A DNA stretch of 64,000 bases from Polynucleobacter sp. AP-Kolm-20A-A1 (GCF_018688315.1 NZ_CP061315.1:868001-932000); one strand, 5' to 3'; shown: positions 38,196-47,183, numbered from the stretch's first letter. Notes: generated by a model not told the origin, from the sequence alone. Numbers and translations: made by a program.

Positions 38196-38725
38196 TGCCC
38201 AATCAATTTACCGTTGATGGCGTAGCAGAGCTCTCCTTTTTACCAATGCAAGCCTCAGACTTGGATGCGGTATTGGAGATTGAGGGCGTATCGCACCTGC
38301 ACCCATGGACAAAAGGAAACTTTTCAGACTCATTGGCTGCTGGACATTGGGCTTATTGCATACGTCCTCAGGTTGATCAAATGGTTAAGGGGTCCTATCT
38401 TGACCCTGCTATTTTGTGGGCTTACTGCGTGTTAGTCCCGGCCGTAGATGAGCTTCATCTTCTGAATATTACCGTTTCTCCTAAATTGCGAAAACTGGGC
38501 TTGGGTAAGCGAATAATGTCTGCCATAGAGGATGTATCGGCCCAACAGAAGATTCCCCGCATTATCTTGGAGGTCAGGCCCTCCAATCTTGCTGCGCTGG
38601 GCCTGTATCAGTCTTTAGGGTATGAGCAGATTGGCCTGCGTAAGAATTACTATCCGCAAAACCCAGAAACGGGTTCCCGAGAGGATGCCATTGTGATGGC
38701 TAAATCGATTAAGCTTGAGTCATGA
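38195..38725 (+). CDS. rimI: Ribosomal-protein-alanine N-acetyltransferase RimI
   Basis: 176 residues, GNAT fold. N-terminal LEIEGVSHLHPWTKGNFSDSL matches RimI (E-x-x-x-H-P-W-S), followed by HLLNITVSPKLRKLGLGKRI with the acetyl-CoA P-loop (RKLGLGKR) and LEVRPSNLAALGLYQSLGYEQIGLRKNYY. It acetylates the N-terminus of ribosomal protein S18. The start codon shares bases with the tsaB stop; the stop overlaps the next start by four bases (ATGA). Confidence 0.93.
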   Translation: MPNQFTVDGVAELSFLPMQASDLDAVLEIEGVSHLHPWTKGNFSDSLAAGHWAYCIRPQVDQMVKGSYLDPAILWAYCVLVPAVDELHLLNITVSPKLRKLGLGKRIMSAIEDVSAQQKIPRIILEVRPSNLAALGLYQSLGYEQIGLRKNYYPQNPETGSREDAIVMAKSIKLES

Positions 38726-39252
38726 GCAATTCAGAATTCCTTAAAGAGATGGGTATTACAGAATGGGTGTCGCGTGACCAGCCACAAATCGCGTCTGCAT
38801 CTTCGCCAGTTACCACCAGTGCTGAAGAAAAGGCGCCCCAGCAAAGTCCTTCTGCAGAACGAGTCCCTCAAGGTGGATGGCTGTTTTTTGGGCAGAAGCC
38901 ACAGGGCGATGCTCAAGCACTGTTTCAAAACATTATTCGCGTTTTAGGTTTGAGTCCTGGCGAATGGTCCTGGAAAAATGCCTCAGACCCTTTAGATCAA
39001 ATTACTGCGCCGGAAAATGGCATGCCAGTTGTTGCGTTTGCCTTTGGTGGACCTGTTGCCCAGAAGATAACTGGCGAGCGAGATGCATTGCCTCAGCTGC
39101 GCGAGACAGTTCTGGCGCTCAACACTGGAAATGATGATGAGATACCTGTCATTGCCTCATTTGATCTAAATCAGGCAATTGCCAAGCCAAATGAAAAGGC
39201 ATTACTTTGGCAGGATTTATTGCTGGCTAAATCTGTTCTGCAAAACATCTAA
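38722..39252 (+). CDS. Probable DNA polymerase III psi subunit (HolD-like), divergent
   Basis: 176 residues, no signal peptide or membrane helix. Residues ~6-16 read FLKEMGITEWV, matching the conserved N-terminal peptide of E. coli HolD (LQQLGITQW), through which psi binds the clamp-loader collar. The end KALLWQDLLLAKSVL resembles HolD's ARAALWQQI. A ~40-residue Ser/Pro/Glu-rich linker follows the peptide, then an alpha/beta domain. E. coli holD is also adjacent to rimI (holD-rimI), while here the gene overlaps the rimI stop. In related Burkholderiaceae a uracil-DNA glycosylase-like gene can occupy this spot; its motifs are absent here. The call is based on one peptide, the C-terminus and context. 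Confidence 0.6.
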   Translation: MSNSEFLKEMGITEWVSRDQPQIASASSPVTTSAEEKAPQQSPSAERVPQGGWLFFGQKPQGDAQALFQNIIRVLGLSPGEWSWKNASDPLDQITAPENGMPVVAFAFGGPVAQKITGERDALPQLRETVLALNTGNDDEIPVIASFDLNQAIAKPNEKALLWQDLLLAKSVLQNI

Positions 39253-39261
39253 TTTTTTGAA

Positions 39262-40581
39262 TTAGTGTTTGTGCTCGCCGATGAGGTGCATGGAGTCATA
39301 TTCCGCTTGATTTTTGGTATGACGTTTAATCACAAGCCACATGATGAGGCTGACTGCAACACCAAAGCCAACAATTACAAATTGAATTGGTACATCAAGC
39401 CAGATGAGCATTGAGTAAATCAAGAGCATCATCAATACAGAAATATTTTCATTAAAGTTTTGCACAGCAATAGAGTGGCCTGCTGACATCAATACGTGAC
39501 CGCGATGCTGTAATAGGGCATTCATCGGCACTACAAAATAGCCCGCTAACCAGCCAACTAATATTAGCAATAAATACGCTGGTAATAAATTAAGTGAGAT
39601 ATGCATTTTCCCGATCGTAAATATTGCCGTATCGGGAAGCATGTCAGAGTTGTAAATGGCCATCACGCAAACCACTATTCCCATAGCAATGCCATACGGG
39701 AGAACATTTAGCGACTTGCGCAGAGGTATACGCCATGCGGCATAGACGGCGCCACCAGCAACACCAACGGCAGAGATTGCCTGCAGAATAGCGCCCTGAG
39801 ATAGATTCATGTGGAGCGCAACTTGTGCCCACTTGATCACAATAAATTGGAGTGTTGCTCCCGCACCCCAGAACAAGGTAGTTACTGCTAGTGAGATTTG
39901 ACCTAAGCGATCATCCCAAAGTGTTTTAAAGCAAACAGCAAAATCTTTAACCAACTCAATTGGATTGGTTTTTTGGGAGACGTAGCGAGCTCCCGTATCC
40001 GGAATCTTCAAATTGATCAGAGCGGCAACAACATAAATCATCATGATGATGAGGATGGCAGATTCGGCGGGAGTATCAATTCCGGTATCTAAAGTAGGAA
40101 TATCTAATGCCAATAAGCTATGTGAGACCGTGCTGCTAATTAAGACGCCACCAAGGACGGTGCCTAAAATAATTGAGCCAACTGTAAGGCCCTCAATCCA
40201 GCCATTCGCTGCAACCAATTTTTCGGGCGGCAATAACTCAGTCAGAATTCCATATTTGGCTGGGGAGTAGGCCGCAGCACCCAGGCCAACAATGGCGTAG
40301 GACAACAGAGGGTGCCCACCAAATAACATTGCAATACATCCGATGAACTTAATGGTGTTGGTAATGAACATGACATTCCCTTTGGGGCGGGAATCGGCAA
40401 AGGCGCCTACAAAGGCGGCCAGCAAAACATAGGACAATACGAAGAATAATTTGAGTAAAGGAGTCATCCAGGCCGGGGCATGGAGCTGGGCCAGGAGGGC
40501 AATTGCTGCGATCAGCAGAGCATTATCAGCAAGCGACGAAAAAAATTGCGCCGCCATAATGATGTAAAAGCTACGGTTCAT
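39262..40581 (-). CDS. lplT: Lysophospholipid transporter LplT
   Basis: 439 residues, 12-helix MFS protein. N-terminal MNRSFYIIMAAQFFSSLADN and the loop YSPAKYGILTELLPPEKLVAANG are typical of LplT, with AGYFVVPMNALLQHRG later. LplT flips lysophosphatidylethanolamine and lysophosphatidylglycerol inward for re-acylation. The acyltransferase/acyl-ACP synthetase Aas usually paired with it is not in the window. Divergent from alr; convergent with the holD-like gene (nine bases apart, no terminator seen). Confidence 0.92.
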   Translation of the reverse strand: MNRSFYIIMAAQFFSSLADNALLIAAIALLAQLHAPAWMTPLLKLFFVLSYVLLAAFVGAFADSRPKGNVMFITNTIKFIGCIAMLFGGHPLLSYAIVGLGAAAYSPAKYGILTELLPPEKLVAANGWIEGLTVGSIILGTVLGGVLISSTVSHSLLALDIPTLDTGIDTPAESAILIIMMIYVVAALINLKIPDTGARYVSQKTNPIELVKDFAVCFKTLWDDRLGQISLAVTTLFWGAGATLQFIVIKWAQVALHMNLSQGAILQAISAVGVAGGAVYAAWRIPLRKSLNVLPYGIAMGIVVCVMAIYNSDMLPDTAIFTIGKMHISLNLLPAYLLLILVGWLAGYFVVPMNALLQHRGHVLMSAGHSIAVQNFNENISVLMMLLIYSMLIWLDVPIQFVIVGFGVAVSLIMWLVIKRHTKNQAEYDSMHLIGEHKH

Positions 40582-40631
40582 TCGTACAATCTAGTCATTA
40601 ATGTAATTAAAGCATGAAAGGAGGGGTGAAT

Positions 40632-41756
40632 ATGGGCACAACGGCTAATGGCTTGATTAATAGACCAATTTTGGCATCTATTCACACTGAGGCCTTTCGA
40701 CATAATTTAAACAGAGTTCGGGAGTTGGCGCCCCAATCTAAGATTTGGTCGGTAATTAAGGCTAGGACCTATGGGCATTGTTTTGATGCGGCTCTAAAGG
40801 GGCTTGCTTCTACTGACGGTTTCGCCTTATTGGATATTCAGGATGCGGTTTGGTTGCGGGAACATGGTTGGCAGGGTCGGATTCTGCTTTTAGAGGGTTT
40901 ATTTCATGAAAATGAACTGGCACTGGCTCAAGAACTGACATGCGATCTCGTGGTCCATTGCGATGCTCAGGTTGAGTGGTTGGAGAAATTTAAAGCCAAA
41001 GACCATAAGACATTTAATGTTTTTCTGAAAATGAATACCGGCATGAATCGCCTAGGCTTTAAGCCAGAGGCTTACAGAACTGCTTTTCATCGCTTGCATG
41101 CCGCTGGTTTTCATATGCATCATATGACGCACTTTGCAAACGCCGATCAGATAGATCGCCAACCTTCAGTTGGCAGTCAGCAGGAGTTATTTGAACAAAC
41201 CATTGCTGGATTAGATGGTGCTACTTCATTGGCAAATTCAGCCGCAATACTTTGGCATCGCAATTCTCTGGGTGACTGGGTCAGGCCTGGAATCATGCTT
41301 TATGGGGCATCTCCCACAGGTTTATATGCGGATATTGAGCATGCACATCTAAAAGCGGTGATGCAATTGGGTAGTGAGATTATTGATATTCAAGAATTAA
41401 AAAAGGGTGATCGCATAGGGTACGGCGGCCGTTACGAAGCTCCAGAATCTATGCGCATAGGCATTATTGCCTGTGGCTACGCGGATGGCTATCCAAGGCA
41501 AGCAAAAGATGGCACGCCTGTTTGGGTTGATGCGGCAACCAACTCTGGTGAAGGTGTTATTTGTCCTATCGTTGGACGTGTCTCAATGGATATGCTGACC
41601 ATTGATCTTCGCAATGCGCCTAATGCACGCATTGGCAGCACCGTTGAACTCTGGGGTGACAAGGTTCCTGTTGACGAGGTAGCGCGTTTAAGCGATACGA
41701 TCGGTTATGAGTTGCTCTGTGCGGTAGCGCCGCGTGTACCGGTAGCCATTAAATAA
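40632..41756 (+). CDS. alr: Alanine racemase
   Basis: 374 residues from ATG 40632, which has AGGAGG (40619-40624) eight bases ahead; the ATG at 40614 precedes that site and is less likely. PLP lysine lies in VIKARTYGHC (consensus VVKANAYGHG; Asn-Ala replaced by Arg-Thr), followed by FLKMNTGMNRLGF. The second catalytic Tyr lies in GDRIGYGGRYEA. RPGIMLYGASP and VGRVSMDMLTIDL are also present. Converts L-alanine to D-alanine for the cell wall. Ends at a strong terminator. Confidence 0.94.
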   Translation: MGTTANGLINRPILASIHTEAFRHNLNRVRELAPQSKIWSVIKARTYGHCFDAALKGLASTDGFALLDIQDAVWLREHGWQGRILLLEGLFHENELALAQELTCDLVVHCDAQVEWLEKFKAKDHKTFNVFLKMNTGMNRLGFKPEAYRTAFHRLHAAGFHMHHMTHFANADQIDRQPSVGSQQELFEQTIAGLDGATSLANSAAILWHRNSLGDWVRPGIMLYGASPTGLYADIEHAHLKAVMQLGSEIIDIQELKKGDRIGYGGRYEAPESMRIGIIACGYADGYPRQAKDGTPVWVDAATNSGEGVICPIVGRVSMDMLTIDLRNAPNARIGSTVELWGDKVPVDEVARLSDTIGYELLCAVAPRVPVAIK

Positions 41757-41786
41757 TTATTAGCAATAAAGTAATACAAAGAGCAT

Positions 41787-41819
41787 AAAAAAATCCTCCA
41801 ATATTTGGAGGATTTTTTT
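41787..41819. terminator. Bidirectional terminator between alr and bamD
   Basis: A 15-bp stem (41787-41801 with 41805-41819) with a three-base loop starts with A7 and ends with T7, so it gives a T-run in both directions. It serves the convergent alr and bamD genes. Confidence 0.92.
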
Positions 41820-41840
41820 AATGTAGTTATTGCACTCTTG

Positions 41841-42728
41841 TTACTTATTCCAGAACTGCCACCACTTACGTTCTTTTTGAACTCTTTGCCCAGTGAGCAT
41901 CATTTGACTATCAGGGAAGTTGAGCTTAAATACCCGAGCGGCATCATTACTAAGCTCTACCATGCCCAACTTTTCATAAGACTTCGTTAGGATATAGAGC
42001 GCTTCCTCAACAGCAGGAGCGCGGTCATAGTCACGAATTACTAGCTGAGCACGATTGGCTGCAGCCAGGTAAGCACCGCGTTGGTAGTAAAAGCGCGCAA
42101 CAATCACATCAGCTTCTGCCAGTGAGTTCACGATGTAACGCATCCGATCCAGTGAGTCGGGCGCATATTTGCTGTCTGGAAAACGTTCGACAACGGTCTT
42201 AAAGGATTCAAACGCTTCTTTAGCGGCTTTAGGATCACGTTCGCTCAAATCTTGACCGGTGAATTTTCCAAGCCATCCTAAATCATCATTAAAAGTTATG
42301 AGGCCTTTGAGATAGTAGGCGTAATCTAATGTTGGACTACCTTGATGCAATTTGATAAAGCGATCGATGGCAACCAATGCTTGAGTTTGCTCTTGGGCTT
42401 TCCAGTAACAATAAGCAGCATTAATTTGCGCTTGCTGAGAGTAAGGACCAAAAGGAAAGCGTGCCTCTAATTTTTCAAAGTATTTACCGCACTTGGCAAA
42501 GTCGGCATCATTTAATTTATCAGTTGCCTCTGAATAGAGTTTTGTTTCTGACCAAATATCTGTGTCATCTTTTTGACCATCACTACCAGCGCATCCGCTG
42601 AGTACGAACAAGGCTGTAAAGAGGCTTAAAAGCAGGGCGATCGAGCGCAAGCCAAAAAAAGGGGCAGATTTTTGTGGGGAGTGTTTCCCGGTAAGCCTTA
42701 AACTGGCGTCTGATATTACGTCGGACAT
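41841..42728 (-). CDS. bamD: Outer membrane assembly lipoprotein BamD
   Basis: 295 residues from ATG 42728. A lipobox LSGC follows a hydrophobic segment, but the predicted N-terminus is long (Cys46), so a later non-ATG start (for example the TTG before RSIALLLSL) is possible; the ATG at 42755 would overlap the rluD start. Five TPR-like repeats include ARFPFGPYSQQAQINAAYCYW, the LDYAYYLKGL block, and ERFPDSKYAPDSLDRMRYI. The protein ends in KWWQFWNK. BamD is an essential part of the BAM complex inserting outer-membrane barrels. Confidence 0.93.
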   Translation of the reverse strand: MSDVISDASLRLTGKHSPQKSAPFFGLRSIALLLSLFTALFVLSGCAGSDGQKDDTDIWSETKLYSEATDKLNDADFAKCGKYFEKLEARFPFGPYSQQAQINAAYCYWKAQEQTQALVAIDRFIKLHQGSPTLDYAYYLKGLITFNDDLGWLGKFTGQDLSERDPKAAKEAFESFKTVVERFPDSKYAPDSLDRMRYIVNSLAEADVIVARFYYQRGAYLAAANRAQLVIRDYDRAPAVEEALYILTKSYEKLGMVELSNDAARVFKLNFPDSQMMLTGQRVQKERKWWQFWNK

Positions 42729-42748
42729 AACTGAAAGGCTTTCTAAGC

Positions 42749-43789
42749 GTGGCATTGCCGCAAACTCCTGAATCGAATCCCATTGATTATATCGATGATG
42801 AGGACTTCATCTCCCTGGAAATTCCCCTGGAGATGGCCGGCGAACGCCTAGACAAGGTACTGGCAGGCTCTCTGACTGATTATTCGAGAAACCGGCTTAA
42901 GTCTTGGGTTGAGGCCGGCGCCGTCATGGTCGATGGAAAGGTCACAAAAGCACGCTATTTACTGCGTGGAGGTGAGAGCATTAAGGTGTTTCCGCAGGAA
43001 ATGCCAGAGCAATACGCTTTTAGCCCAGAAAACATCCCTTTGGATGTGGTTTATGAGGACGATTCCATCATCGTCGTGAATAAGCCCCCTGGGTTAGTTG
43101 TTCATCCTGCCGCAGGAAACTGGGCGGGAACACTATTAAATGGACTTCTATTTCATTATCCGGAGTTAAAGCTCTTACCGCGCGCCGGCATTGTGCACCG
43201 ACTTGATAAAGATACGTCTGGATTGATGGTGGTTGCTCGTATTGCTCAGGCTCAAACATCATTAGTTAGGCAGCTCCAAGAAAGAACGGTGGGTCGTAGA
43301 TATTTAGCTTGGGTCTGGGGTGATGCCCCAAGCCAGGGAAAAGTTTTAGCATCTGTTGGTCGCGATCAGCGCGATCGCTTAAAGATGGCTGCAGGCAGCC
43401 CTCAAGGTAAGCCAGCGGCAACGCTATTTCGCCGTCTTGCAAAAGGCGTCTTCTTAGAGAGTCCAGTTGCTTTATTAGAGTGCCGGTTGGAAACGGGTCG
43501 AACCCATCAGATTCGTGTGCATCTTGAATCACTTGGATTCCCATTGCTAGGCGATCCCGTGTATCGAAAGAAGACGCCGGGAGTCGCAAAGTCATTACCA
43601 TTTGAGCGACAAGCACTTCATGCCTTTGCCTTAACTTTGCAGCATCCGGTGAGTAATGACTTAATGACGTGGTTTCGTCTACCCCCTCAAGACTTGTTGG
43701 ATCTTATGCCTCAGGTGGCTTTGGGTCTGGAGACTTTGCCGCAGGAGCAGGCGCTTCTCAATTCGATTCAAAATGAGCGTCAATCGTGA
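42749..43789 (+). CDS. rluD: 23S rRNA pseudouridine synthase RluD
   Basis: 346 residues with GTG start. The N-terminal S4 domain has ERLDKVLAGSLTDYSRNRLK and GAVMVDGK; the catalytic domain has IVVNKPPGLVVHPA, the signature GIVHRLDKDTSGLMVVAR with catalytic Asp, ETGRTHQIRVHL and GDPVYR. It makes pseudouridines in helix 69 of 23S rRNA. An acidic ~20-residue N-terminal stretch precedes S4. The stop overlaps the next gene (GTGA), so rluD and pgeF are coupled. Confidence 0.94.
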   Translation: MALPQTPESNPIDYIDDEDFISLEIPLEMAGERLDKVLAGSLTDYSRNRLKSWVEAGAVMVDGKVTKARYLLRGGESIKVFPQEMPEQYAFSPENIPLDVVYEDDSIIVVNKPPGLVVHPAAGNWAGTLLNGLLFHYPELKLLPRAGIVHRLDKDTSGLMVVARIAQAQTSLVRQLQERTVGRRYLAWVWGDAPSQGKVLASVGRDQRDRLKMAAGSPQGKPAATLFRRLAKGVFLESPVALLECRLETGRTHQIRVHLESLGFPLLGDPVYRKKTPGVAKSLPFERQALHAFALTLQHPVSNDLMTWFRLPPQDLLDLMPQVALGLETLPQEQALLNSIQNERQS

Positions 43790-44544
43790 ACTTAATTACT
43801 CCTCAATGGGCTGCACCTCAAAATATTCACGCATTTGTAACAACCAGATTTGGCGGTGTCAGCAACGCTCCTTATGACTCTCTCAATCTTGGTGATCACG
43901 TTGAGGATGACCTAAAAAGTGTTTTGACCAATAGGGCATTGATTACCGCGCACTTACCATCTGAACCAATTTGGATGGCACAAACGCATAGCACTATAGT
44001 GAGCACCCCAAAAAGTCGTGAACACGGTAACACCTCAATTAATGCGGATGCAGCGGTTAGCAATATTCCAGGTGAAGTTTTGACGATCCTGACTGCCGAC
44101 TGTTTGCCAATATTGTTTGCAAGTAAGGATGGCGCTGTTATTGGTGCAGCTCATGCTGGATGGCGCGGCCTTAGTGCTGGCGTGATTGAAAACACGGTTG
44201 CTGATATGCGTAAGCTTTCGAGCCAATTACTTGCAAAAGACATCGTCACTTGGCTTGGCCCAGCAATTGGACCGGATTCTTTTGAGGTTGGCGAAGATGT
44301 TGTAAGGGCATTTGAGGGACTGGATATCCCGATGTCTGTTTCGGCTTTTAGTCCAATTGCGGGTAAATCCGGAAAATATCTGGCGAACATCTATCAATTA
44401 GCGCGAGCCCGGTTATCCGCTTTGGGCGTTCATGCCATCTTTGGCGGCGATCGATGCACTGTTAAAGAAGAAAAAGAATTCTTTTCTTATCGTCGCGATG
44501 GAAAAACCGGACGATTTGCCTCATTCATTTGGCTTTCTAAATAG
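43786..44544 (+). CDS. pgeF: Peptidoglycan editing factor / copper oxidase-like PgeF (YfiH)
   Basis: 252 residues with a GTG start overlapping the rluD stop. Family motifs are VTTRFGGVSNAPYDSLNLG, the QTHSTIV His, TADCLPILFAS with Cys, GAAHAGWRGLSAGVIENT and FFSYRRDGKTGRFAS. YfiH/PgeF removes mis-incorporated amino acids from peptidoglycan precursors; related proteins have been described as polyphenol oxidases or purine enzymes. The rluD-yfiH pair is widely conserved. Confidence 0.9.
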   Translation: MNLITPQWAAPQNIHAFVTTRFGGVSNAPYDSLNLGDHVEDDLKSVLTNRALITAHLPSEPIWMAQTHSTIVSTPKSREHGNTSINADAAVSNIPGEVLTILTADCLPILFASKDGAVIGAAHAGWRGLSAGVIENTVADMRKLSSQLLAKDIVTWLGPAIGPDSFEVGEDVVRAFEGLDIPMSVSAFSPIAGKSGKYLANIYQLARARLSALGVHAIFGGDRCTVKEEKEFFSYRRDGKTGRFASFIWLSK

Positions 44545-44582
44545 TTCGCTGCGCATTATGTGCGGGTAACTACTAGCTTAGC

Positions 44583-44616
44583 CCTATAGCTAGGGGTTAT
44601 TGCGTATAACCCTATA
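44583..44616. repeat. Overlapping inverted repeats in the phaC leader region
   Basis: GGGTTAT (44594-44600) pairs with ATAACCC (44606-44612), while CCCTA (44583-44587) can pair with TAGGG (44591-44595), sharing the first G residues. CCCTATA also occurs twice as a direct repeat (44583-44589, 44610-44616). The 117-base gap before phaC holds no gene. It may be a regulator site or a rearranging leader. Confidence 0.4.
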
Positions 44617-44661
44617 TACAGTATGCATGGAGAATGTCTCTAATTACTAAAAGAGATCATT

Positions 44662-46284
44662 ATGTTTGCAGGCATGAATACTGGTGCGACGCCTTCTTTG
44701 GCACCGCACCATATGGCACTAATTCCACCAGAGCGTTTGGCTGAAATTCAAAAAGAATATTTTGCCGAGCTAGCCCATATCGCTACGAACCCAGAAGCAA
44801 TCGAGGTAAAAGACCGTCGCTTTGCTGGTAAGGCATGGCACTCATCTTGGAGTAAGGTGATTGCCGCCACTTATTTGCTCAATTCAAAACATCTGATGGC
44901 TCTTGCTGGAGCGGTAGATACAGATGAAAAGTCCAAACAAAAGATTCTGTTTACGACTGAGCAAATGATAGATGCGCTTTCTCCATCCAACTTCATTGCA
45001 ACCAATCCTGAGGTTTTGGAAAACATTATTAGCACTCAAGGTCAATCTATTCAGAAGGGCATTGTTAATCTTCTTGGCGATATGAAGAAGGGCAAAGTTT
45101 CGATTACCGATGAAACTGCATTTGAGGTTGGCAAGAATATTGCGACCACAGAAGGTCATGTGGTATTTCGCAATGACTTATTTGAATTAATTCAATACAC
45201 GCCGCTGACGGAAAATGTATTTGAGCGCCCTTATTTAATGGTGCCGCCATGCATCAATAAATATTACATTTTGGATTTGCAGCCAGACAACTCCGTGGTG
45301 CGTCACATGGTTAGTCAAGGACATACAGTCTTCTTGGTTTCCTGGAAGAACCCTGACGCATCGATGGCAGAAGTCAGTTGGGATGACTACGTAGGCAAGG
45401 GCGTTATCAAGGCAATTGAAGTGGTCAAAGATATCGGCAACGTTGATCAGCTCAATATCCTAGGCTTCTGTGTGGGTGGAACCTTGACCACCTCAGCCTT
45501 GGCTGTCCTAGCTGCGAAGGATGAGCATCCAGCTGCTAGCTTGACCTTATTCACGACCTTATTGGATTTCACAAACACCGGAATCTTAGATGTCTTCATT
45601 GATGAAGGCATGGTTGAGATGCGCGAGAATTCAATTGGCGGCAAGGGCGGTAAGTACGGCATGATGTCTGGGCTTGATCTAGGTAATACTTTTTCCTTCT
45701 TGCGTCCAAATGATTTGGTGTGGAACTACGTTGTTGAGAATTACCTGAAAGGCAATTCTCCGCCTCCATTTGATTTGCTTTACTGGAATGGCGATTCCAC
45801 CAACTTACCCGGAAATATGTATTGCTGGTACTTGCGCCATACGTATTTGCAAAATGATTTAGTGAAACCTGGCAAAGTCAAAATTTGCGGTGAAAAAATT
45901 GATCTGGGCAAGATTCAATGTCCAGCATATCTTTATGCATCTCAAGAGGATCACATTGTTCCTTGGCAGTCAGCATATGAATCTACACACATTCTTAAGG
46001 GTAAGAATCGCTTTGTATTGGGAGCATCAGGCCACATCGCCGGTGTGATTAATCCGCCGGCAAAAAATAAGCGCTACTACTTTGAGAACAACAAAATCGC
46101 TCCTACAGCACAGGAATGGCTTGAGGGCGCTACTCAAATACCGGGCAGCTGGTGGCCGAACTATACAAAATGGTTGGAGCAATTTGCTGGCGAGAAGAAG
46201 CCGGCAAGCAATACATTTGGTAATGCCAAATACAAAAAAATGGAAGCTGCACCAGGTGTGTACGTCAAAGAAAAAGCAGCATAA
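44662..46284 (+). CDS. phaC: Class I polyhydroxyalkanoate synthase PhaC
   Basis: 540 residues. N-terminal PhaC_N region (~80-250), then the alpha/beta-hydrolase core with the nucleophile Cys270 in GFCVGGT, the Asp region EDHIVPWQSAYEST and catalytic His in SGHIAGVINPP. It polymerises (R)-3-hydroxyacyl-CoA into PHA. Size and the phaB/phaR neighbours favour class I (short-chain monomers). First of phaC-phaB, followed by the reductase 41 bases downstream. Confidence 0.96.
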   Translation: MFAGMNTGATPSLAPHHMALIPPERLAEIQKEYFAELAHIATNPEAIEVKDRRFAGKAWHSSWSKVIAATYLLNSKHLMALAGAVDTDEKSKQKILFTTEQMIDALSPSNFIATNPEVLENIISTQGQSIQKGIVNLLGDMKKGKVSITDETAFEVGKNIATTEGHVVFRNDLFELIQYTPLTENVFERPYLMVPPCINKYYILDLQPDNSVVRHMVSQGHTVFLVSWKNPDASMAEVSWDDYVGKGVIKAIEVVKDIGNVDQLNILGFCVGGTLTTSALAVLAAKDEHPAASLTLFTTLLDFTNTGILDVFIDEGMVEMRENSIGGKGGKYGMMSGLDLGNTFSFLRPNDLVWNYVVENYLKGNSPPPFDLLYWNGDSTNLPGNMYCWYLRHTYLQNDLVKPGKVKICGEKIDLGKIQCPAYLYASQEDHIVPWQSAYESTHILKGKNRFVLGASGHIAGVINPPAKNKRYYFENNKIAPTAQEWLEGATQIPGSWWPNYTKWLEQFAGEKKPASNTFGNAKYKKMEAAPGVYVKEKAA

Positions 46285-46325
46285 ACAAATCAATATTTAA
46301 CGAAGGTTTTTACAAGGGGAAAGCA

Positions 46326-47066
46326 ATGTCTCAAAAAGTCGCATACGTAACAGGTGGTATGGGTGGTATTGGTACCGCTATTTGCCAACGCTTGGCAAAA
46401 GATGGATTTAAAGTAATTGCTGGCTGCGGCCCAAACTCACCCCGTAAAGACCGCTGGCTCGGCGAGCAAAAGGCTCTGGGTTATGACTTTATTGCCTCTG
46501 AAGGTAATGTGTCTGATTGGGATAGCACGGTTGCCGCCTTTGAAAAGGTTAAGGCTGAAGTGGGTCGCGTAGATGTTTTGGTAAACAACGCCGGCATTAC
46601 CCGGGATAGCGTTTTCCGCAAAATGACTCCAGATGCTTGGAAAGCGGTGATTGATACGAACCTAAACTCATTGTTTAATGTGACCAAGCAAGTTATTGAT
46701 GGCATGGTTGAGAACAACTGGGGTCGCATCATCAATATCTCTTCCGTGAATGGTCAAAAAGGTCAATTTGGCCAAGCAAACTACTCAACGGCAAAAGCTG
46801 GCTTACATGGATTCACCATGGCTTTAGCTCAAGAAGTGGCGACTAAGGGCGTGACTGTGAATACCGTTTCTCCTGGCTATATTGGTACAGACATGGTTAA
46901 GGCAATTCGTGAGGATGTCCTTGAAAAGATTGTTTCTGGCATTCCCGTGAAGCGTTTGGGTACCCCGGAAGAAATCGCCTCTATTTGCTGCTGGATCGCA
47001 TCTGATGATGGTGGCTATGCAACCGGTGCCGACTTCTCATTAAACGGTGGTATTCATACTGGCTAA
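46326..47066 (+). CDS. phaB: Acetoacetyl-CoA reductase PhaB
   Basis: 246 residues, short-chain dehydrogenase. Cofactor motif TGGMGGIGTAI (~9-19), NNAGITRDSVF, and the catalytic Tyr153/Lys157 in YSTAK. The C-terminus SLNGGIHTG is typical. It reduces acetoacetyl-CoA to (R)-3-hydroxybutyryl-CoA with NADPH for PhaC. The AAGGGGAAA ahead of the ATG is a good ribosome site. Confidence 0.95.
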   Translation: MSQKVAYVTGGMGGIGTAICQRLAKDGFKVIAGCGPNSPRKDRWLGEQKALGYDFIASEGNVSDWDSTVAAFEKVKAEVGRVDVLVNNAGITRDSVFRKMTPDAWKAVIDTNLNSLFNVTKQVIDGMVENNWGRIINISSVNGQKGQFGQANYSTAKAGLHGFTMALAQEVATKGVTVNTVSPGYIGTDMVKAIREDVLEKIVSGIPVKRLGTPEEIASICCWIASDDGGYATGADFSLNGGIHTG

Positions 47067-47068
47067 TA

Positions 47069-47167
47069 TTGCATCGCAGCAATTTAGATGCAGTAGAAGT
47101 AAGCAACTCAGCATATTTACCTATTGGTCGAACAAGAGATAAACTATGCTGATGTTGCGTTGCAGTA
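47069..47167. promoter_or_regulatory. TGC/GCA-rich repeat region before phaR, possible PhaR operator
   Basis: TTGCATCGCAGCAA (47069-47082) and GATGTTGCGTTGCAGTA (47151-47167) share TTGC/GCA elements, with a third GATGCAGTA (47087-47095). PhaR proteins are known to bind TGC-containing repeats and repress their own gene and phasin genes. The region lies in the 117-base phaB-phaR gap. Confidence 0.4.
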
Positions 47168-47183
47168 AAGAGTAAGGATAAAC

